From: Hydractinia symbiolongicarpus
Taxonomy: Eukaryota > Cnidaria > Hydrozoa > Anthoathecata > Hydractiniidae
Direction: 5' to 3'
Length of the DNA: 64,000 bases
Assembly: GCF_029227915.1 (NCBI RefSeq)
Contig: NC_079887.1
Span: forward strand, 23,495,650 to 23,559,649
Numbering within the stretch: the first letter of the stretch is position 1; every line of letters starts with the position of its first letter. The translations under genes were made by a program, and so were the position numbers. This document shows, piece by piece, positions 36,201-46,964 of this stretch. The notes beneath the pieces were generated by a model. It worked only from the letters and a program-made list of their open reading frames with translations. It was not told the DNA's origin and ran no database searches.

Positions 36201-38128
36201 ACTTTGCTGCGGTCAATTCGAATACCTCCTCCATCTATCGCGGTGTTGTTACTTACATTTGTGTTTACTAAAGACATACCACAGTTTGAAAGTTGAATAC
36301 CTCCTCCATCTGTTGCGATATTGTTAGTTACATTTGTGTTTACTAAAGACACATTGCTGTTGTCAATCAGAATACCTCCTCCGTATTTCGCGGTATTCTT
36401 AGATACATTTGTGTTTTCTAAAGACACTTTGCTGTAGTCAATTAGAATACCTCCTCCATTAATTGCGGTATTGCTAGTTACATTTGTGTTTACTAAAGAC
36501 ACTTTGCTGTTGAAAACTCGAATGCCTCCTCCATCCATCGCGGTATTTTTATCTACATTTGCTTTTACCAAAGAAACATAGCTGTTTAAAATTCGAATAG
36601 CTCCTCCATCCGTCGCAGTATTGTTAGATACATTTGTGTTTACTAAAGACACGTTGCTATTTAAAATTCGAATACCTCCGCCATATCTCGCAGTATTGTT
36701 AGTTATTTGTGTGTTTACTAAAGACACATTGCTTTTGTCAATTTCAATACATCCTCCAAATTTTGCGGTATTGTTAGATACATTCATGTTTACCAAAGAC
36801 ACTCTGCTGCTGTCAATTCGAATACCTCCTCCATAAATCGCGGTATTGTTAGTTACATTTGAGTTATTAATACTAATAGTTGAGAAATTGGAAATTTCCA
36901 TAGCACTACCTCCGTCGAAAGAAGTGTTATTTAAGAAGTTCGAGTTGTTTATAAAGACTCTGCTTTCTCCCATGTATAATGCTCCGCCATAAGCTTTATT
37001 ATTGATGAAATTTGACGACAAAATCTTTCCAGTTGTGTTGTAAGCGTAAAGTGCGGAACTTGGGCGAAAACGATCCATCCTGGTTCTGTTACTGTTAAGA
37101 AAAGTAGAATTAATTATACTCATTTGATTGTCAAATATTGATAAAATAGGGTTCTGGCTTTTCGTTCTATTGAAGGTGCAATTTGCGATAAATGTTCTAC
37201 CTTGATTGGCATAAAGAAAACAGTCAGCTTTGTTCCCCGAAATTATCGAATTCCGAACAGTTATATCTGTATTATAGGTTTTAATGTACCCATGACTATA
37301 AAGTTGACACTGCATAAATGTTACAGAAGTTACGTTGATAAAATGGAGAACAAAATGTGTTTTTATAAATGTCGAGTTTGTGAATATCACATTGACATTT
37401 CCAGTTACGTTATGGTAAGATCGATGTTCTATTTCTCGTCCATTAAACATAACGTTATTAAACATTATCTCGGAAGTTATTTTTCCTATCAAATTAGCAC
37501 TAAAAATACGCGCAATGTGAAAAAATAAAGAATTTCTCACAGTGATTTTAAGCGTAGAATTTGTATAGCTTCTACTCAGAAGAAAAGAGGAAACATTTTG
37601 AAAATTGCAGTTATTAATATCAATATATATTGAGATGTTTCTGTCTTTTGCAAAGATATTTAGGAAACTGGACTTTTCAGAAAACTGCATATTGTTAAAG
37701 TCTATACCATGTAGTGATAAATAGGTGTCGTTAAATCCTTGTACATGAAATATGTCAAAATCAACAGTCTTCTCTCTCATAATTAGCGGTCTATAATAAC
37801 TGCCAATCTTTTTCTTGATGCGAAGTGTTTCATGCAAATGCATAGTTTCGGTTACGAAATAAACCATTCGGTTTGTTGTACCTCCATCAAGTATGATAGT
37901 GTCTCTTGTATTTCTTTTCTTTGCTGTATAATGAATCGTCTTGCATGGATTTGCTCTACGTCCACATGACGCATTATCAACGCCATTGTTAGAAACATGA
38001 ATTTCCGTGGATAAAACAGCTAGAGAAAACAAATACAATGTAAACATTTGGAGATAGTTCATTTGGTGTTTTAGAATAGCCTTCTCACCTATAACGCAGA
38101 TTTCCAGGATGGCTAGCACCAGGTGCAT
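33248..38128 (-). CDS. large beta-helix repeat protein with Cys-rich stalk and multi-span membrane C-terminus
   Basis: A single 1626-codon exon. The likely start is Met23 (38062), which places MNYLQMFTLYLFSLAVLSTE at the N-terminus as a signal peptide. Residues about 360-910 are roughly 21 coils of about 25 residues with consensus NNTAxxGGGIRIDxSxVSLVNTNV, like the polymorphic-membrane-protein/parallel beta-helix repeats known from Chlamydia and from some eukaryotic surface proteins. A Cys-rich segment follows (about 1003-1146, with CFPCPPGGNCDG and CGECKTGY). About 8-9 hydrophobic spans from about 1150 to the end include RLVIAVFATFFIDPMQRL and LRVKPY. Many NxT/S sites fit an extracellular N-terminal part. 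The predicted shape is an adhesion- or receptor-like surface protein; no ligand can be named. Confidence 0.85.
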   Translation of the reverse strand: MHLVLAILEICVIGEKAILKHQMNYLQMFTLYLFSLAVLSTEIHVSNNGVDNASCGRRANPCKTIHYTAKKRNTRDTIILDGGTTNRMVYFVTETMHLHETLRIKKKIGSYYRPLIMREKTVDFDIFHVQGFNDTYLSLHGIDFNNMQFSEKSSFLNIFAKDRNISIYIDINNCNFQNVSSFLLSRSYTNSTLKITVRNSLFFHIARIFSANLIGKITSEIMFNNVMFNGREIEHRSYHNVTGNVNVIFTNSTFIKTHFVLHFINVTSVTFMQCQLYSHGYIKTYNTDITVRNSIISGNKADCFLYANQGRTFIANCTFNRTKSQNPILSIFDNQMSIINSTFLNSNRTRMDRFRPSSALYAYNTTGKILSSNFINNKAYGGALYMGESRVFINNSNFLNNTSFDGGSAMEISNFSTISINNSNVTNNTAIYGGGIRIDSSRVSLVNMNVSNNTAKFGGCIEIDKSNVSLVNTQITNNTARYGGGIRILNSNVSLVNTNVSNNTATDGGAIRILNSYVSLVKANVDKNTAMDGGGIRVFNSKVSLVNTNVTSNTAINGGGILIDYSKVSLENTNVSKNTAKYGGGILIDNSNVSLVNTNVTNNIATDGGGIQLSNCGMSLVNTNVSNNTAIDGGGIRIDRSKVSSVNTSVTNNTAVYGGGIRIDNRSEVSLVNTNVTNNIATDGGGIQVSNCGMSLVNTNVNNNTAIYGGGIRIDRSKVSLVNTSVTNNIAENGGGGIRVDNSGRSSSSSSKVFLVNKNVTNSTAIYGGGIRIDSSSKVSLINTNVTNNVATEGGGIEVYGSIVSLVNTNVTNNVATDGGGIEVYGSIVSLVNTNVTNNNARYGGGIRIGRSSNLSVVNTTIKFNKAGTGGGINAVNSQLLVYSSVIRENIADAIGGMYCLNCNVTINNVNFDKNVALDTATDLRLLVKIYRSFWLNMNNVAIKAVGKRSYAVPPALDVHLSHMNNVKMYNVNITLSGVKDSIPPIYLTLPKQTNISLDYTCPMYYNASYSSYERVEGSTFQQDVSLYVLSCQLCPRSTYRLQPSTRKFRILPGNIIKHVNKQIQCFPCPPGGNCDGPIKSEDRFWGYVNHNHPKFIPCPEQYCCSQKDIKCTSIESCARHRTGKLCGECKTGYQVNYFDNQCITTNSCASHGAFWMVFLIFGLTYALLLAYLKDISFFSKYFFALALRKVLKVANHSKQKEKSDFNLLNKPGNSSINNNEHTLIDNEGFVVIYGSPPIDEVTSSNHKYYKENSRISGILKVLVAFYQIKSLIHVKADVQTDETSNFLNTLALEIFNLNIPTDFVKFCPKKGMTVVEKIIIKEFLFLCCMLLSAFILFLIAALFRVMRRNRTYYWRYRRFLLRASICCLQVVILGYTIWAKFSLQFINCRNVNGEYILHVNGEITCYTRWQIINIAFFVLWILPFPLSLCVSVRLFENHKITAMQFFYCVFMPPLTIRYWFLGKCCRRQNVKSDTILNKYIRNMFQEPFRQYRNDETCLFWDTWRLYQRLVIAVFATFFIDPMQRLCFILPIMLLLLVVHLRVKPYKSKFINWLETTSLVSLCFLVGANQFRAFLYMYSYKNQENIILISAVLNVMEFFSTPVTGFVLFLVWKMCKNIACKAKRCL
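35577..36850 (-). repeat. 75-bp tandem coding repeats of the beta-helix
   Basis: The marker CCTCCTCC (plus strand) recurs at about 75-bp spacing (for example 35592, 35667, 35742). The two units at about 35640-35790 are almost identical, which implies recent tandem duplication or conversion; outer units are more diverged. Confidence 0.85.
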
Positions 38129-40545
38129 GACAATTCTAAAATCGAAAATGAATAGTTATCCGTAAATTACAAAAAATACAGCAAATTGATGACAGTAGTT
38201 TTGCCCTCTTCCCCAACCCCTTTTACGCCAAGGCTATAATATTACGCCACACAGGGTCAGAAATATTTTCTTTATTGTTGCCTTTTTGATAAAATTACAG
38301 CATCTGTATTACAGCATCAGCGTGTTTGACGTTTGAGAGGGGTAAGCGTATTTTTTTTAATAGTTTCTTTCATGCCTTTTTGTACAACAGTTGTAATGAC
38401 CTTAAATTGACATTGTTTATGTTGGTTCTCTATCGTAACGATAGCAATAGTTGAGGAAAAGTCTTGAAATCTGACTGTCTATGACAAGAACTGTTTATAA
38501 AAATATATTACGTCTCTTAGGAAATTAGTTTTCTGATATTCATTTATTTTGTACATGCCTTTAACTTTGTGTGGCATGAGTCGTTTGTAAAGCATTTTTA
38601 ACTCCAGGGATATTCAAAAAGTATTTAAGATGCAATTTTTGTATAATATTTAGTTGAATAAAATACATGGGGCCTCTATGTCAGAGCTCACCCCAAAATT
38701 GAAATTCATGTCTTGTTCTTTGAGAACAATTTGGTAGCAGAGGGTAGTTACTGGCAATAAAATTGGAGTTTAGGTCTTGTTTCTTCATAACAGTCTAAAG
38801 GAGTCACTAGACACATTTTAAATATTTAAAGCCTTTCTGGAATGTGACCATTGCGATAATTAATGCGCCACAATTTTTGCTGACGATAGTAACTAACCAC
38901 GTGACATATCAATGAGGTTATTATTTAACTGTATTTAATACTTGTGTTTTTTAAATTGGACTAGATAGCTAGCTAGCTAGCTAGCTATTATCAATATTAA
39001 TACTAGCTGTATTTTTCTCTTTAATCCAAGCAGCAATTTTACAATCAATCTTATAAAATTATTACAACCTCTTCATGTGCATCGAAAAAATAAAAACTCA
39101 AACTCCTTTTACGAAAGGTAAAGTACCCAACAACTGCAGTATGTATATTTAAACGCTAAATGTAATAAAACTACTTGCTCTGATAGTGCAATAAGGTAAT
39201 AAGAAAATAAAGTTCATTAAAACATTTTAGAATACATCGCACAAATTTTGTTCCTTGGCCACACTGTGCCCACACACGCAAGGTGTATTAGCATATAGAT
39301 TATTTACTCAGAATAACCCTTTAGTTTCTACTGGGATGGTTATGAATAAGAGTCCTGCAATTGCGCGTCTTGCTGAAGTGTATTACGCAACTTTAATTTA
39401 CAATACATTTCGGACGAGTTGGTGTTGCTTAAAAAAGTGGTGCCCAAAAACAAACATAAATAAAAATAAATATTTAATTCATTATATACCTCTCCATTGA
39501 CTTGTTTGTTTATTTCCAATAAACAATCGATAGAACGTTGCATTCGTTACGGTAAGGTAAAGACAACTACGGTAATAATAGGCTAATCATATCTCTCACT
39601 AATATCGCATGCATTATAATAATTTTGATAATATAGTTAACCTTTTCATCCTATTTAATTGACTTTCTCAGTTGTTGTCATTAAAAGTTAATGATCTGAT
39701 GTTCCTATGAGGGTAGATAGACAGGATAAAAAATACCTTTTAAATTTCTATTGTACTATGCTCGTCTCTCATGTGATCTTTCTTTTATTGTTATAATTTT
39801 ACAGTTTGTAAATTCCCGCGCATAAGTACTCAAAATGTGACATATCTTTGCGTCTGCATAGGATATTGTTTCATTTCTACTTTGTGTTCGTGTGGAATAA
39901 AAACATCTCGGCATGTCGCGGACCTCGGTTATCCGAGATCTCGCCTCAGTGGTATTTTTCTAGTAGAAAGGGTTTGCGTTCATAAGTAAAAAAACAAAAG
40001 CAGCCTGCCTAACCAAGATCTCGACATTACCGGCTGTTCTTTTATTTTGTGCACAATAAAAGCTATTTTATTTCCCAAAAACATTTTTATTCTGTGCGAA
40101 ACGCAAAGAATATTTAAAAATAAAGTCTTTTGTCAATTTTTATAACCTTATAAAGAACTACTGGTGAAAATAATATATCTATGGAGAAAAATAAATATAC
40201 AAAAGCACTACAGATAGGTAACATTATTATATTTTATTGTGATGCTAGATTGTATTAACAAATAAGCATTATTTGTTAGCACTCTCTTGGATTACATTTT
40301 TTAAGGAGTCTTTGTAATGTAAATTTACTTTAGAACGCGCTGTAAAGTATATATACAAACTTTCGCGACTTTCTTCGACCGGGCCGGGCCATATCGACCT
40401 GGCATCAAATAACTCCACATAGGAAGTTCATAATAAAGTATCCTTCGATATTGATTTCGAAGGTTAAGAAGATATAGCTAATGATTTAAAATTTTGGTTA
40501 ACACATGATCTCATATAAAATAAATATGTAATTGTTTTTATATAA
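38129..40545. other. intergenic, nothing recognised
   Basis: No supported gene. A (TAGC)n tract lies at about 38963-38988. The promoter of the beta-helix gene should be at the left end, but I see no defined element. ATCTCG-containing short inverted motifs occur at about 39905-39950. Confidence 0.4.
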
Positions 40546-40981
40546 CTAGTTATTTAAACATGTGGAAAAATCTAATTAAACTTTTTTCAAAATTTTTTTA
40601 GTTTCCTATAACAAAAAGTTTCGTTGACAATTTCATTAAGAAGGCTGAAAGAAAACGTTATAAACGGAAACCCGTAAAAGAATCCGATAAAACATTTAGA
40701 AGAATTTACTGAAAAAAGGGTTTTTAAATCTATTGTGCTTATTAAAATCGGTTTGTTGTTAATATCATTTAAATAAAATGGAAATAAAGCGAAATTGGCA
40801 ACAAGATTAATAATGTTTATTGACCGTGACTTTCCCGTGAATTAATTTATAACAAAGCATTTATATAGCACATCATTTGTTCTATCCAATTAAGAAAGTA
40901 AACAAGAAAGTTTTATAAATTATGTAACATTGTAGAAAATATACTTGTCACAGACAGACACTCTCTGTATTATTATATAGA
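40546..40981 (-). mobile_element. Helitron-like repeat, first of a head-to-tail pair
   Basis: On the minus strand it starts TCTATATAATAATACAG with a GTCTGTCTGT tract and ends AACTAG. The CTAG end of the next copy (40982-40985) abuts its first base. The pair shares GAAGGCTGAAAGAAAA and AATTTCATYAAGAAGG. Confidence 0.6.
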
Positions 40982-41340
40982 CTAGTTATTCAAACCTGTG
41001 AAATAATCCACTTATTGTTTTTTGAAAATTAGTGTGCTTCTACAAAATCGTTTGTTGATAATTTCATCAAGAAGGCTGAAAGAAAAACAATTTAAACGAA
41101 ATCCCGCGGAGAAATCCACTTAAAATATTGTATGTTTCTTGTTACAAAATGATTTGTTGTTATTTTCATTTAAAACGCTCAATGTAACTTTACCCGTACA
41201 ATAATTTATAACAAAGCACCCATCACTGTAAATTTAAATTAGATAAAATAAAGTGAACTAATATAATCACTTTATTTTATTACATGATTTGTTCTAGTCA
41301 ATTTAAATATAAACAAAACGTTTATTTAGCATATAATATT
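40982..41340 (-). mobile_element. Helitron-like repeat, second of the pair
   Basis: A diverged copy of 40546-40981. Its own 5' end is not clear. It contains a 14-bp-arm hairpin at 41243-41280 (ATAAAATAAAGTGA and TCACTTTATTTTAT). Confidence 0.45.
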
Positions 41341-41398
41341 ACCTAAATATCTATTCATGAATTTAATTCATATTATATATTTATTATTTGTTTGTTAA

Positions 41399-42150
41399 GG
41401 GGGACACAAACCGGCCAACATGTTGGCCAACATTTTGACCAACATTTTGACCAACATCGACTGACCAACATGTTGGCCAACATTATTGGCCGGTTTGCGT
41501 TAGGCGCCAACATGCTCAAGAAGAAAAGAAATCTCAAAAAATGTTAGCCAACATTTATTAAATATTTAATTAATGTTGGCCAAATTTCCGCCAAAATTTG
41601 CATGTTGGTAGCATGTTTGTCGGTTTGCGCTGGATAACCAACATGTTGGCCAACATTTCGACCAACATTTTAGCTTTCGAATGTTTTAATTCGAATTCGA
41701 ATTTTCGAACTCCAAATCGAATGTTCTTAATTGATTCGAATGTCTCTATAATAATAGCCGTCGTCTGTCTGTCTTTGCGCGGACCCCCCGCGGACCACCC
41801 TTTGTTGCGACGGGTAAATATAAAGGACGGGCGAACCCGTGGATTTTTCCACGGAGAACGACTAGTTTATATATATTTTACATTTGGCGGGCATGTCCTT
41901 ATAGCACTCTATTCATTTCAAAATGGCTAACAAGAAGGAAGTGAGTAGTACCAAAAAGTCTACTGCTGCAGCTGCAAACAAAAAATGCACTTGGAATGAT
42001 GATGAAGTCGACTCTGACATCCTTCATCATTGGAAGTCATAAACAAATGAATGAACATTTCGTAATGTTGGCTACTTGTTTTCTTAAAAGATATACGCCA
42101 ACGCAAACCGTACCAACATGTTGGCCACCATGTTGGCCGGTTTGCGCCCC
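41399..42150. mobile_element. inverted-repeat element with CCAACATGTTGG motifs and Myb-like remnant
   Basis: The left end (ACACAAACCGGCCAACATGT) and right end (revcomp GCGCAAACCGGCCAACATGG) form long imperfect inverted repeats built of CCAACATGTTGGCCAACAT motifs. An ATG at 41923 opens MANKKEVSSTKKSTAAAANK, then CTWNDDEVDSDILHHW and a stop, resembling the start of a Myb/SANT-like accessory protein of Harbinger elements. A Helitron-like repeat is nested inside. Confidence 0.5.
41743..41865 (+). mobile_element. Helitron-like non-autonomous repeat, 123 bp
   Basis: 5' end TCTCTATAATAATAGCCG, short GTCTGTCTGTC tract, GGACGGGCGAACCCG, hairpin CCGTGGATTTTTCCACGG and the end GACTAG before T. A subterminal hairpin followed by CTAG is the Helitron 3' signature. 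Confidence 0.7.
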
Positions 42151-44380
42151 ACTTTATGGTTAGCGGGGATTATTCAAACCACCACGGTGTTTGTTGGTTT
42201 GTGAAACAATTAATATCGCTCTCTATGATTGGTCATTAAATTTTAATTACTTTTCTTAAAGACGTAAATAAATATGGCGTAATAAATTAACACTAACAGT
42301 AAATGTTTAATACTTTATTTCTTTTGAAAATAATAATAAGTCTTTATACCATAAATGATAACATTATAAGAAAGTTTAAAATTGAATTTCAAAAGAAGGA
42401 GATACAACTCCCAAATCGTCCATTCAAATTCTATTCAAATTTCTATTGAAAAAGTGTCTTTGAAACTATACTCGATGCGCAATTCACTAAATAAGCACTG
42501 TTGCGGTACATTTTTACACATTCAAAAAGCTATTCGAGTACAAATGCAAAGAAGCTCATTAGGGCCACGCTTCTAACCAATTATATCGTTTCAAGATAGT
42601 ATTTTTTCTCCAGGTGATATTGTATCCTCAGGTTGTTATTATTATCAGCATCAGCAACCTTGTTTCTTGTACCGCTTTCTGCTTGAATAGCGAATTTGAT
42701 CCATGATAGAATAAAAACAATCCTACCTGGCGTTAGAGGTCAGGCATTATGAAGGATCTGTTTACAAAAAAAGATTACCTCTATATGACTCACTTTGGAT
42801 TCTTTTGTTAGTCATATCTAACAAATTTCGTAAGCGCACGATAACAAACTACGTGCTGTGATTAGCAAGATTAAAAAGGTAAGGAGGGAATGTGTTCCCT
42901 CATTGCTAATAAAGACCAAGTCACTTTACTTTATGGGTAATTGTAATTAGTAGGTGAATTGCACATGTAATGGTGAGATTTTAGGAAAGAACCACTGTGC
43001 CTCAGGTAAGTGACGTAATATTCAGTTTGTGGGTAGCGAATAGAAAAAAGGCAGAGGGGCCGTGCTAGAGACGTTGAACACGCGCACCTAGGGGTACTCT
43101 GGGTGAACAGATAACTAAGCTGCCAATCGAGCTGGTGCGTATGGACAGCGCAAACAGTCGTTACCTCAGATTAAAAAAGAGCTGGTCTTATGAGTAATAT
43201 ACCTACTTGAAATGAAGATGTACGTTCTGTGTCGCTATTGTTATTCAACAAAACATAATTTTGTAATTAATATATTCTTTCCACTTTATTGCAGTTTGTA
43301 CATATATAATTATTAAAATTGTAAATCATTAGTTATGCCTTGATAATCGGTGTTGACACCCGAAACGCGTCAAAACAATGTCATGTACTTAAAAAAACTA
43401 AGTGGCAAAATAAAAAATACTAGATAATGTAGATTTGTTTAATTTTGAAGATATATAATGTCATTTCTCTAATTCACACGTCCTCTAATTAACGCAGATT
43501 AGCTATTGTCACAAAAGGGAAGAACTTTTTTCCTCTAATTATCTACGCGGCCTCTATTTTACCTATTAATGATTTACAAAGGTTAAATTTTTCTCTTGTC
43601 ATAACTCCGGTAGTACAATAATAATGCAACAAAAATCTTTTTATATTCCCGTTTTATTTTCTCCATTATTCAAAAACACATTTACATTTTCATAAAACAA
43701 GTTGATCTTCATCCTGTAATTTATTTTCTTCTATTAGAGATTTGGCATTCAGCATGCATCTTTCGTAGAAGGTTCCGCTTCTGACTTTTACAAGATTTGA
43801 CGTTGTGATACCACATACATTGTACGAACCATCGTTTTAACCGCCGTTATTGATTTGTGCGCTTTTTCTACTCAGTGTATCATGTTTTATCTTGTCGGTG
43901 GTGGGAGCTTGAAATCATCTTTTTTCGGCATTGGCATTTTTTCAATTATTTTGTTAATACGTTCAACACAGCATTTGCGAAGAATTGCCTTGAATGACTT
44001 ATTGATACAAACGCCTAAGCAGGGATAATCGATGCCTTGCGTTTTTAACCCAGCCACGGCATGCGCTGATTGTAAAGTTGTGAGGGCGCGCAACACACTT
44101 TGCCTTCTCTTGCAAAGCCTGTAGAGATACTGGAATATGTAAGTCTCTAAGTTCGGGAAGCCAGCATTTCAACTTCGAAAGGATATGTTAGTGGCTTACC
44201 AGGGCCGGAACAGTTCTTTTTATCATTGAATTCGCCATTTCGCATAGGAGTTTATAAAATGGTTTGAACAGTCGATTCATTTACTCCAAATACTTTGGCT
44301 GTAGTAGCATAATATTGAAAAAGTAGCTAAGTAGTGCTCCAGAATCTCCATTTTTCGTCAAGAAATAAAAATAACCGAGG
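42151..44380. other. intergenic, nothing firmly recognised
   Basis: A 69-codon minus-strand frame at 43887-44096 (ending DDFKLPPPTR) and a 64-codon plus frame at 42382 have no recognisable domains. No repeat structure was defined. Confidence 0.35.
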
Positions 44381-44783
44381 TAAAGTTATTGTAGTTTTAG
44401 ACAAAGCTTTTCTCTAAAAATAAAACGTCGGAGTAGTTCGGTTCTTCGCGGTAAAGTGGTTTGGAGTGTTTTGCCTGTGACTGGAGTTTAAATTGGTAAC
44501 AGTAAAATTGTTGTGATACAATATCAGGTATATATATATTTTCTCACAAAAGAACGCTAAAAACCGGTTATATAAAGTATATATGAGCTTATTGATTAGG
44601 GCATATAATTTATTGAACAAAATAAACACGAGAAGTTCTAGTGTTATAATGCAATGCGTTTTTGAAACATAAAATTAAAATAGTAACTAAGAAAATATAT
44701 ATATATAAATATATTTTCTTTTGTGTTTAACTGGCTTTATTATTTTCCACATATCTTGTTAGTTATACTTTATTAATTGATTT
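44381..44783 (-). repeat. 3' flank of B1, part of the duplicated B module
   Basis: TTTTCTCTAAAAATAAAACGTCG (about 44408) and the sequence to the B1 stop match the 3' flank of B3 (about 57205-57510) and, in part, of B5psi. Confidence 0.6.
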
Positions 44784-45095
44784 TCAACGTCGGTCTATAT
44801 CATGCCAAGCAGGTGTCTTTGTTGTTTCGGTCAGTTGATTCATCAATCTTTCACGAAGTTGACATTTCTCATCACAACCTTTTAAAGATTTCCTTCGCTT
44901 CTCCTTTTCCGTACTTTTTTGTTCTGCATTTCTCAGAGATTCTTCTGCACGTGTGATTGACTTCATTAACTTTCCAGCAATTAAACGCAAATTTCCAGAC
45001 CTTGATATGCGATGTTTTGATGGTCTGCATATTGCCATGTCGATAAGCACAACAAAACAAATGGCGACGAGTAAAATGTGTTTTAAATTAGCCAT
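44784..45095 (-). CDS. B1: secreted peptide precursor, B branch of the CxxxC/PxWH family
   Basis: 103 codons, intronless. A signal peptide (MANLKHILLVAICFVVLIDM, cut near ...AIC/RPS) is followed by RPSKHRIS, a conserved helix-like stretch NLRLIAGKLMKSI, a charged spacer ending KEKRRK, and the C-terminal module GCDEKCQLRERLMNQL...TTKTPAWHDIDRR. The KRRK cluster is a plausible prohormone-convertase/furin site that would release a C-terminal peptide of about 34 residues with one CxxxC loop. B4 is its closest relative in the window (shared RAEESLRNAEQK). Function unknown. Confidence 0.82.
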   Translation of the reverse strand: MANLKHILLVAICFVVLIDMAICRPSKHRISRSGNLRLIAGKLMKSITRAEESLRNAEQKSTEKEKRRKSLKGCDEKCQLRERLMNQLTETTKTPAWHDIDRR

Positions 45096-45607
45096 GATGT
45101 TTTTGTGTCAATCTCAGACTGACTGAATTTGCTCCACGTATCGTCTTTTTATTCCTGCGACAACAATGCGGCATTTTGAACATGGATTGCCAAATAAAGA
45201 GGTATTGGATTCTGCTTTAAAGATAAAGGTTTGTTGTTTTTCTATTTTTGCAAAAAAGAACATGTACTATAAACACAAGATAATTCTGTGTCACGCGTCG
45301 GTATTGTTATAACGATAACGCAGTGTAATCTTGTCAAAAATCAGCGGGAGATTTTTCCACAACGGTTCCTTATAGTTGACCTTCATGAACTTTTTACAAC
45401 GTTAATGACATTCTTTTGTGATTTCTTAGTAATTATATGATGTAATATGTATATCTGTTTGATTTGATTGTTTTATCATTTTAAGCATCCACAAACGTTT
45501 CCTTTTGTTGTCACAACACTATTGTGTAATTATCTAGATAGCACAATTATATCGAAGGAACGTTACTTTTGAGACGTTGACATAACTTTTTGTAGGACCG
45601 TTGAAAT
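45096..45607 (-). promoter_or_regulatory. conserved upstream region of B1
   Basis: A TATA-like GGAATAAAAAGACG lies at about 45142-45155, followed downstream by ATACGTGGAGCAAATTCAGTC. Further up, GATTACACTGCGTTATCG and AAAATCTCCCGCTGATTTTT match the regions upstream of B2, B3 and B4. Homology with B4 runs about 500 bp, up to the Harbinger insertion. Confidence 0.65.
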
Positions 45608-45795
45608 AATAGCGACCTTAAGCAAAGACGACGGGGACTTCTCAAGAACGGCATTTTAGCAAATGACTTCATTTTTGTAAGACTACGCATGCTCAGAATA
45701 AGGCGATTCCCCTTATTGCTCCGTCCTGTTCAAGTTGAGCACCTCAAACACAAGCTTTTGACGTAGTGGGGAAAACGTCAACAAAAAAAAATAAA

Positions 45796-46648
45796 ATGGC
45801 TGATGAAAACGTTGCCACTACTGGTAAAAAAAGGTAAGAGATCATGTCTCGTAACATACTACAGGCCCCCTTCCTGTTCTCCTTATAATTTTTCAATGTT
45901 TGCTATCAATAAGCTTGGATTTAGCGAGGTGAGCCGGCAAACATGTCTGTTCCGGGGCTAGCTAGCACAGAGGAACCTCTTTCCAGAAAGCCTCTCAATG
46001 GTTGTTCCCCTCCAAAACATGGTCCTCTTCTTATGAGATTTTAGCTAGCTAGCTATAAACACACTATTTTGTTCAAACAAAAACAATAAAATTGTGACCT
46101 TGCTTTCTCTCTTTTTTTGCAAAATATAAACAAATTTATTCCCTTTTAGACCTGTCATGGTTTGGAGTGAATCCAAGGATGAATTGTTATGCAGAGAAAT
46201 TCTTTTATATGAACCTTTTCAATATAAAGAAAGAACCAGAGAACGAGTTTAATATTCAGTTTTCACAACAAAGTGAAAAAAGGCTGAAAAAACAGAACAT
46301 GACAAAAAAATTGCTGAAGATTTCCGACAGCAAGCTTTAGAAACATTTTCAGAGACCAAAAAGCGAAAAGGTGAGGATGACGATTGTGGCAAAGTTAAAC
46401 GGCGTAGCTCTGGTTCTGATACCGTGCAGTTTCTTCGAGAAAAAGCTGAATCAGACCGTGACGTTAAGTTACAAGAGTTGGAGGTTCGAAAGAAGGAACA
46501 TGAACTGCAACTAGCGCAGCATAATTCTATATCTAGTCAACAAACTGAAATGTTTAAAATTATGATGGATCAGCAGCAAAAACAACAAGAACAAACACAG
46601 CAATTTATGTTGTTGATAGCACAAATGATGAACACCAAAAATAATTAA
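45796..46648 (+). pseudogene. Harbinger accessory (Myb/SANT-like, coiled-coil) gene, broken
   Basis: Exon 1 is 45796-45833 (MADENVATTGKKR). Exon 2 starts at 46150 with PVMVWSESKDELLCREILLY, the beginning of a Myb/SANT-like DNA-binding domain, but meets a stop after RTRERV. The frame later resumes with KAEKTEHDKKIAEDFRQQ and a long Gln/Glu-rich coiled coil ending LLIAQMMNTKNN. The middle of the DNA-binding domain is missing, so the gene has an internal deletion. In Harbinger elements this partner is normally needed for transposition. Confidence 0.65.
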
Positions 46649-46964
46649 TATAATGACCTAATTTATGCAGTTAGTTGATGTTTTGTTGTAATGTGCAGAA
46701 TACTGCTCCTTGTTTCGTTTTGTTTTTTGCAATTTCGGGGTTTTATGTACAATGAATTAATACATGCTGTTCAAAATTCTTTTGGGTTTGTTATGACAAT
46801 ATATTTTGTTATGAAGGTTTGTTATGAGAATATATTGAGCTAAAAACTATATATTTAAGCTATATATATATATATACATTTTTATATTTTATTATATATT
46901 ACACGACTTGTAAATTTACTTTGTATAAGTTGACTGACATACATTTATATTTTATTTTATTGTT

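Noticed and set aside
35370-36836. Regularly spaced 75-bp repeats resembling an array, and plus-strand frames across them
   Set aside because: The units are adjoining coding repeats of the minus-strand beta-helix protein with no unique spacers, so this is not CRISPR; the plus frames are antisense shadows.
43887-44096. 69-codon minus-strand frame ending LPPPTR
   Set aside because: No signal peptide, domain or neighbouring exon supports it.
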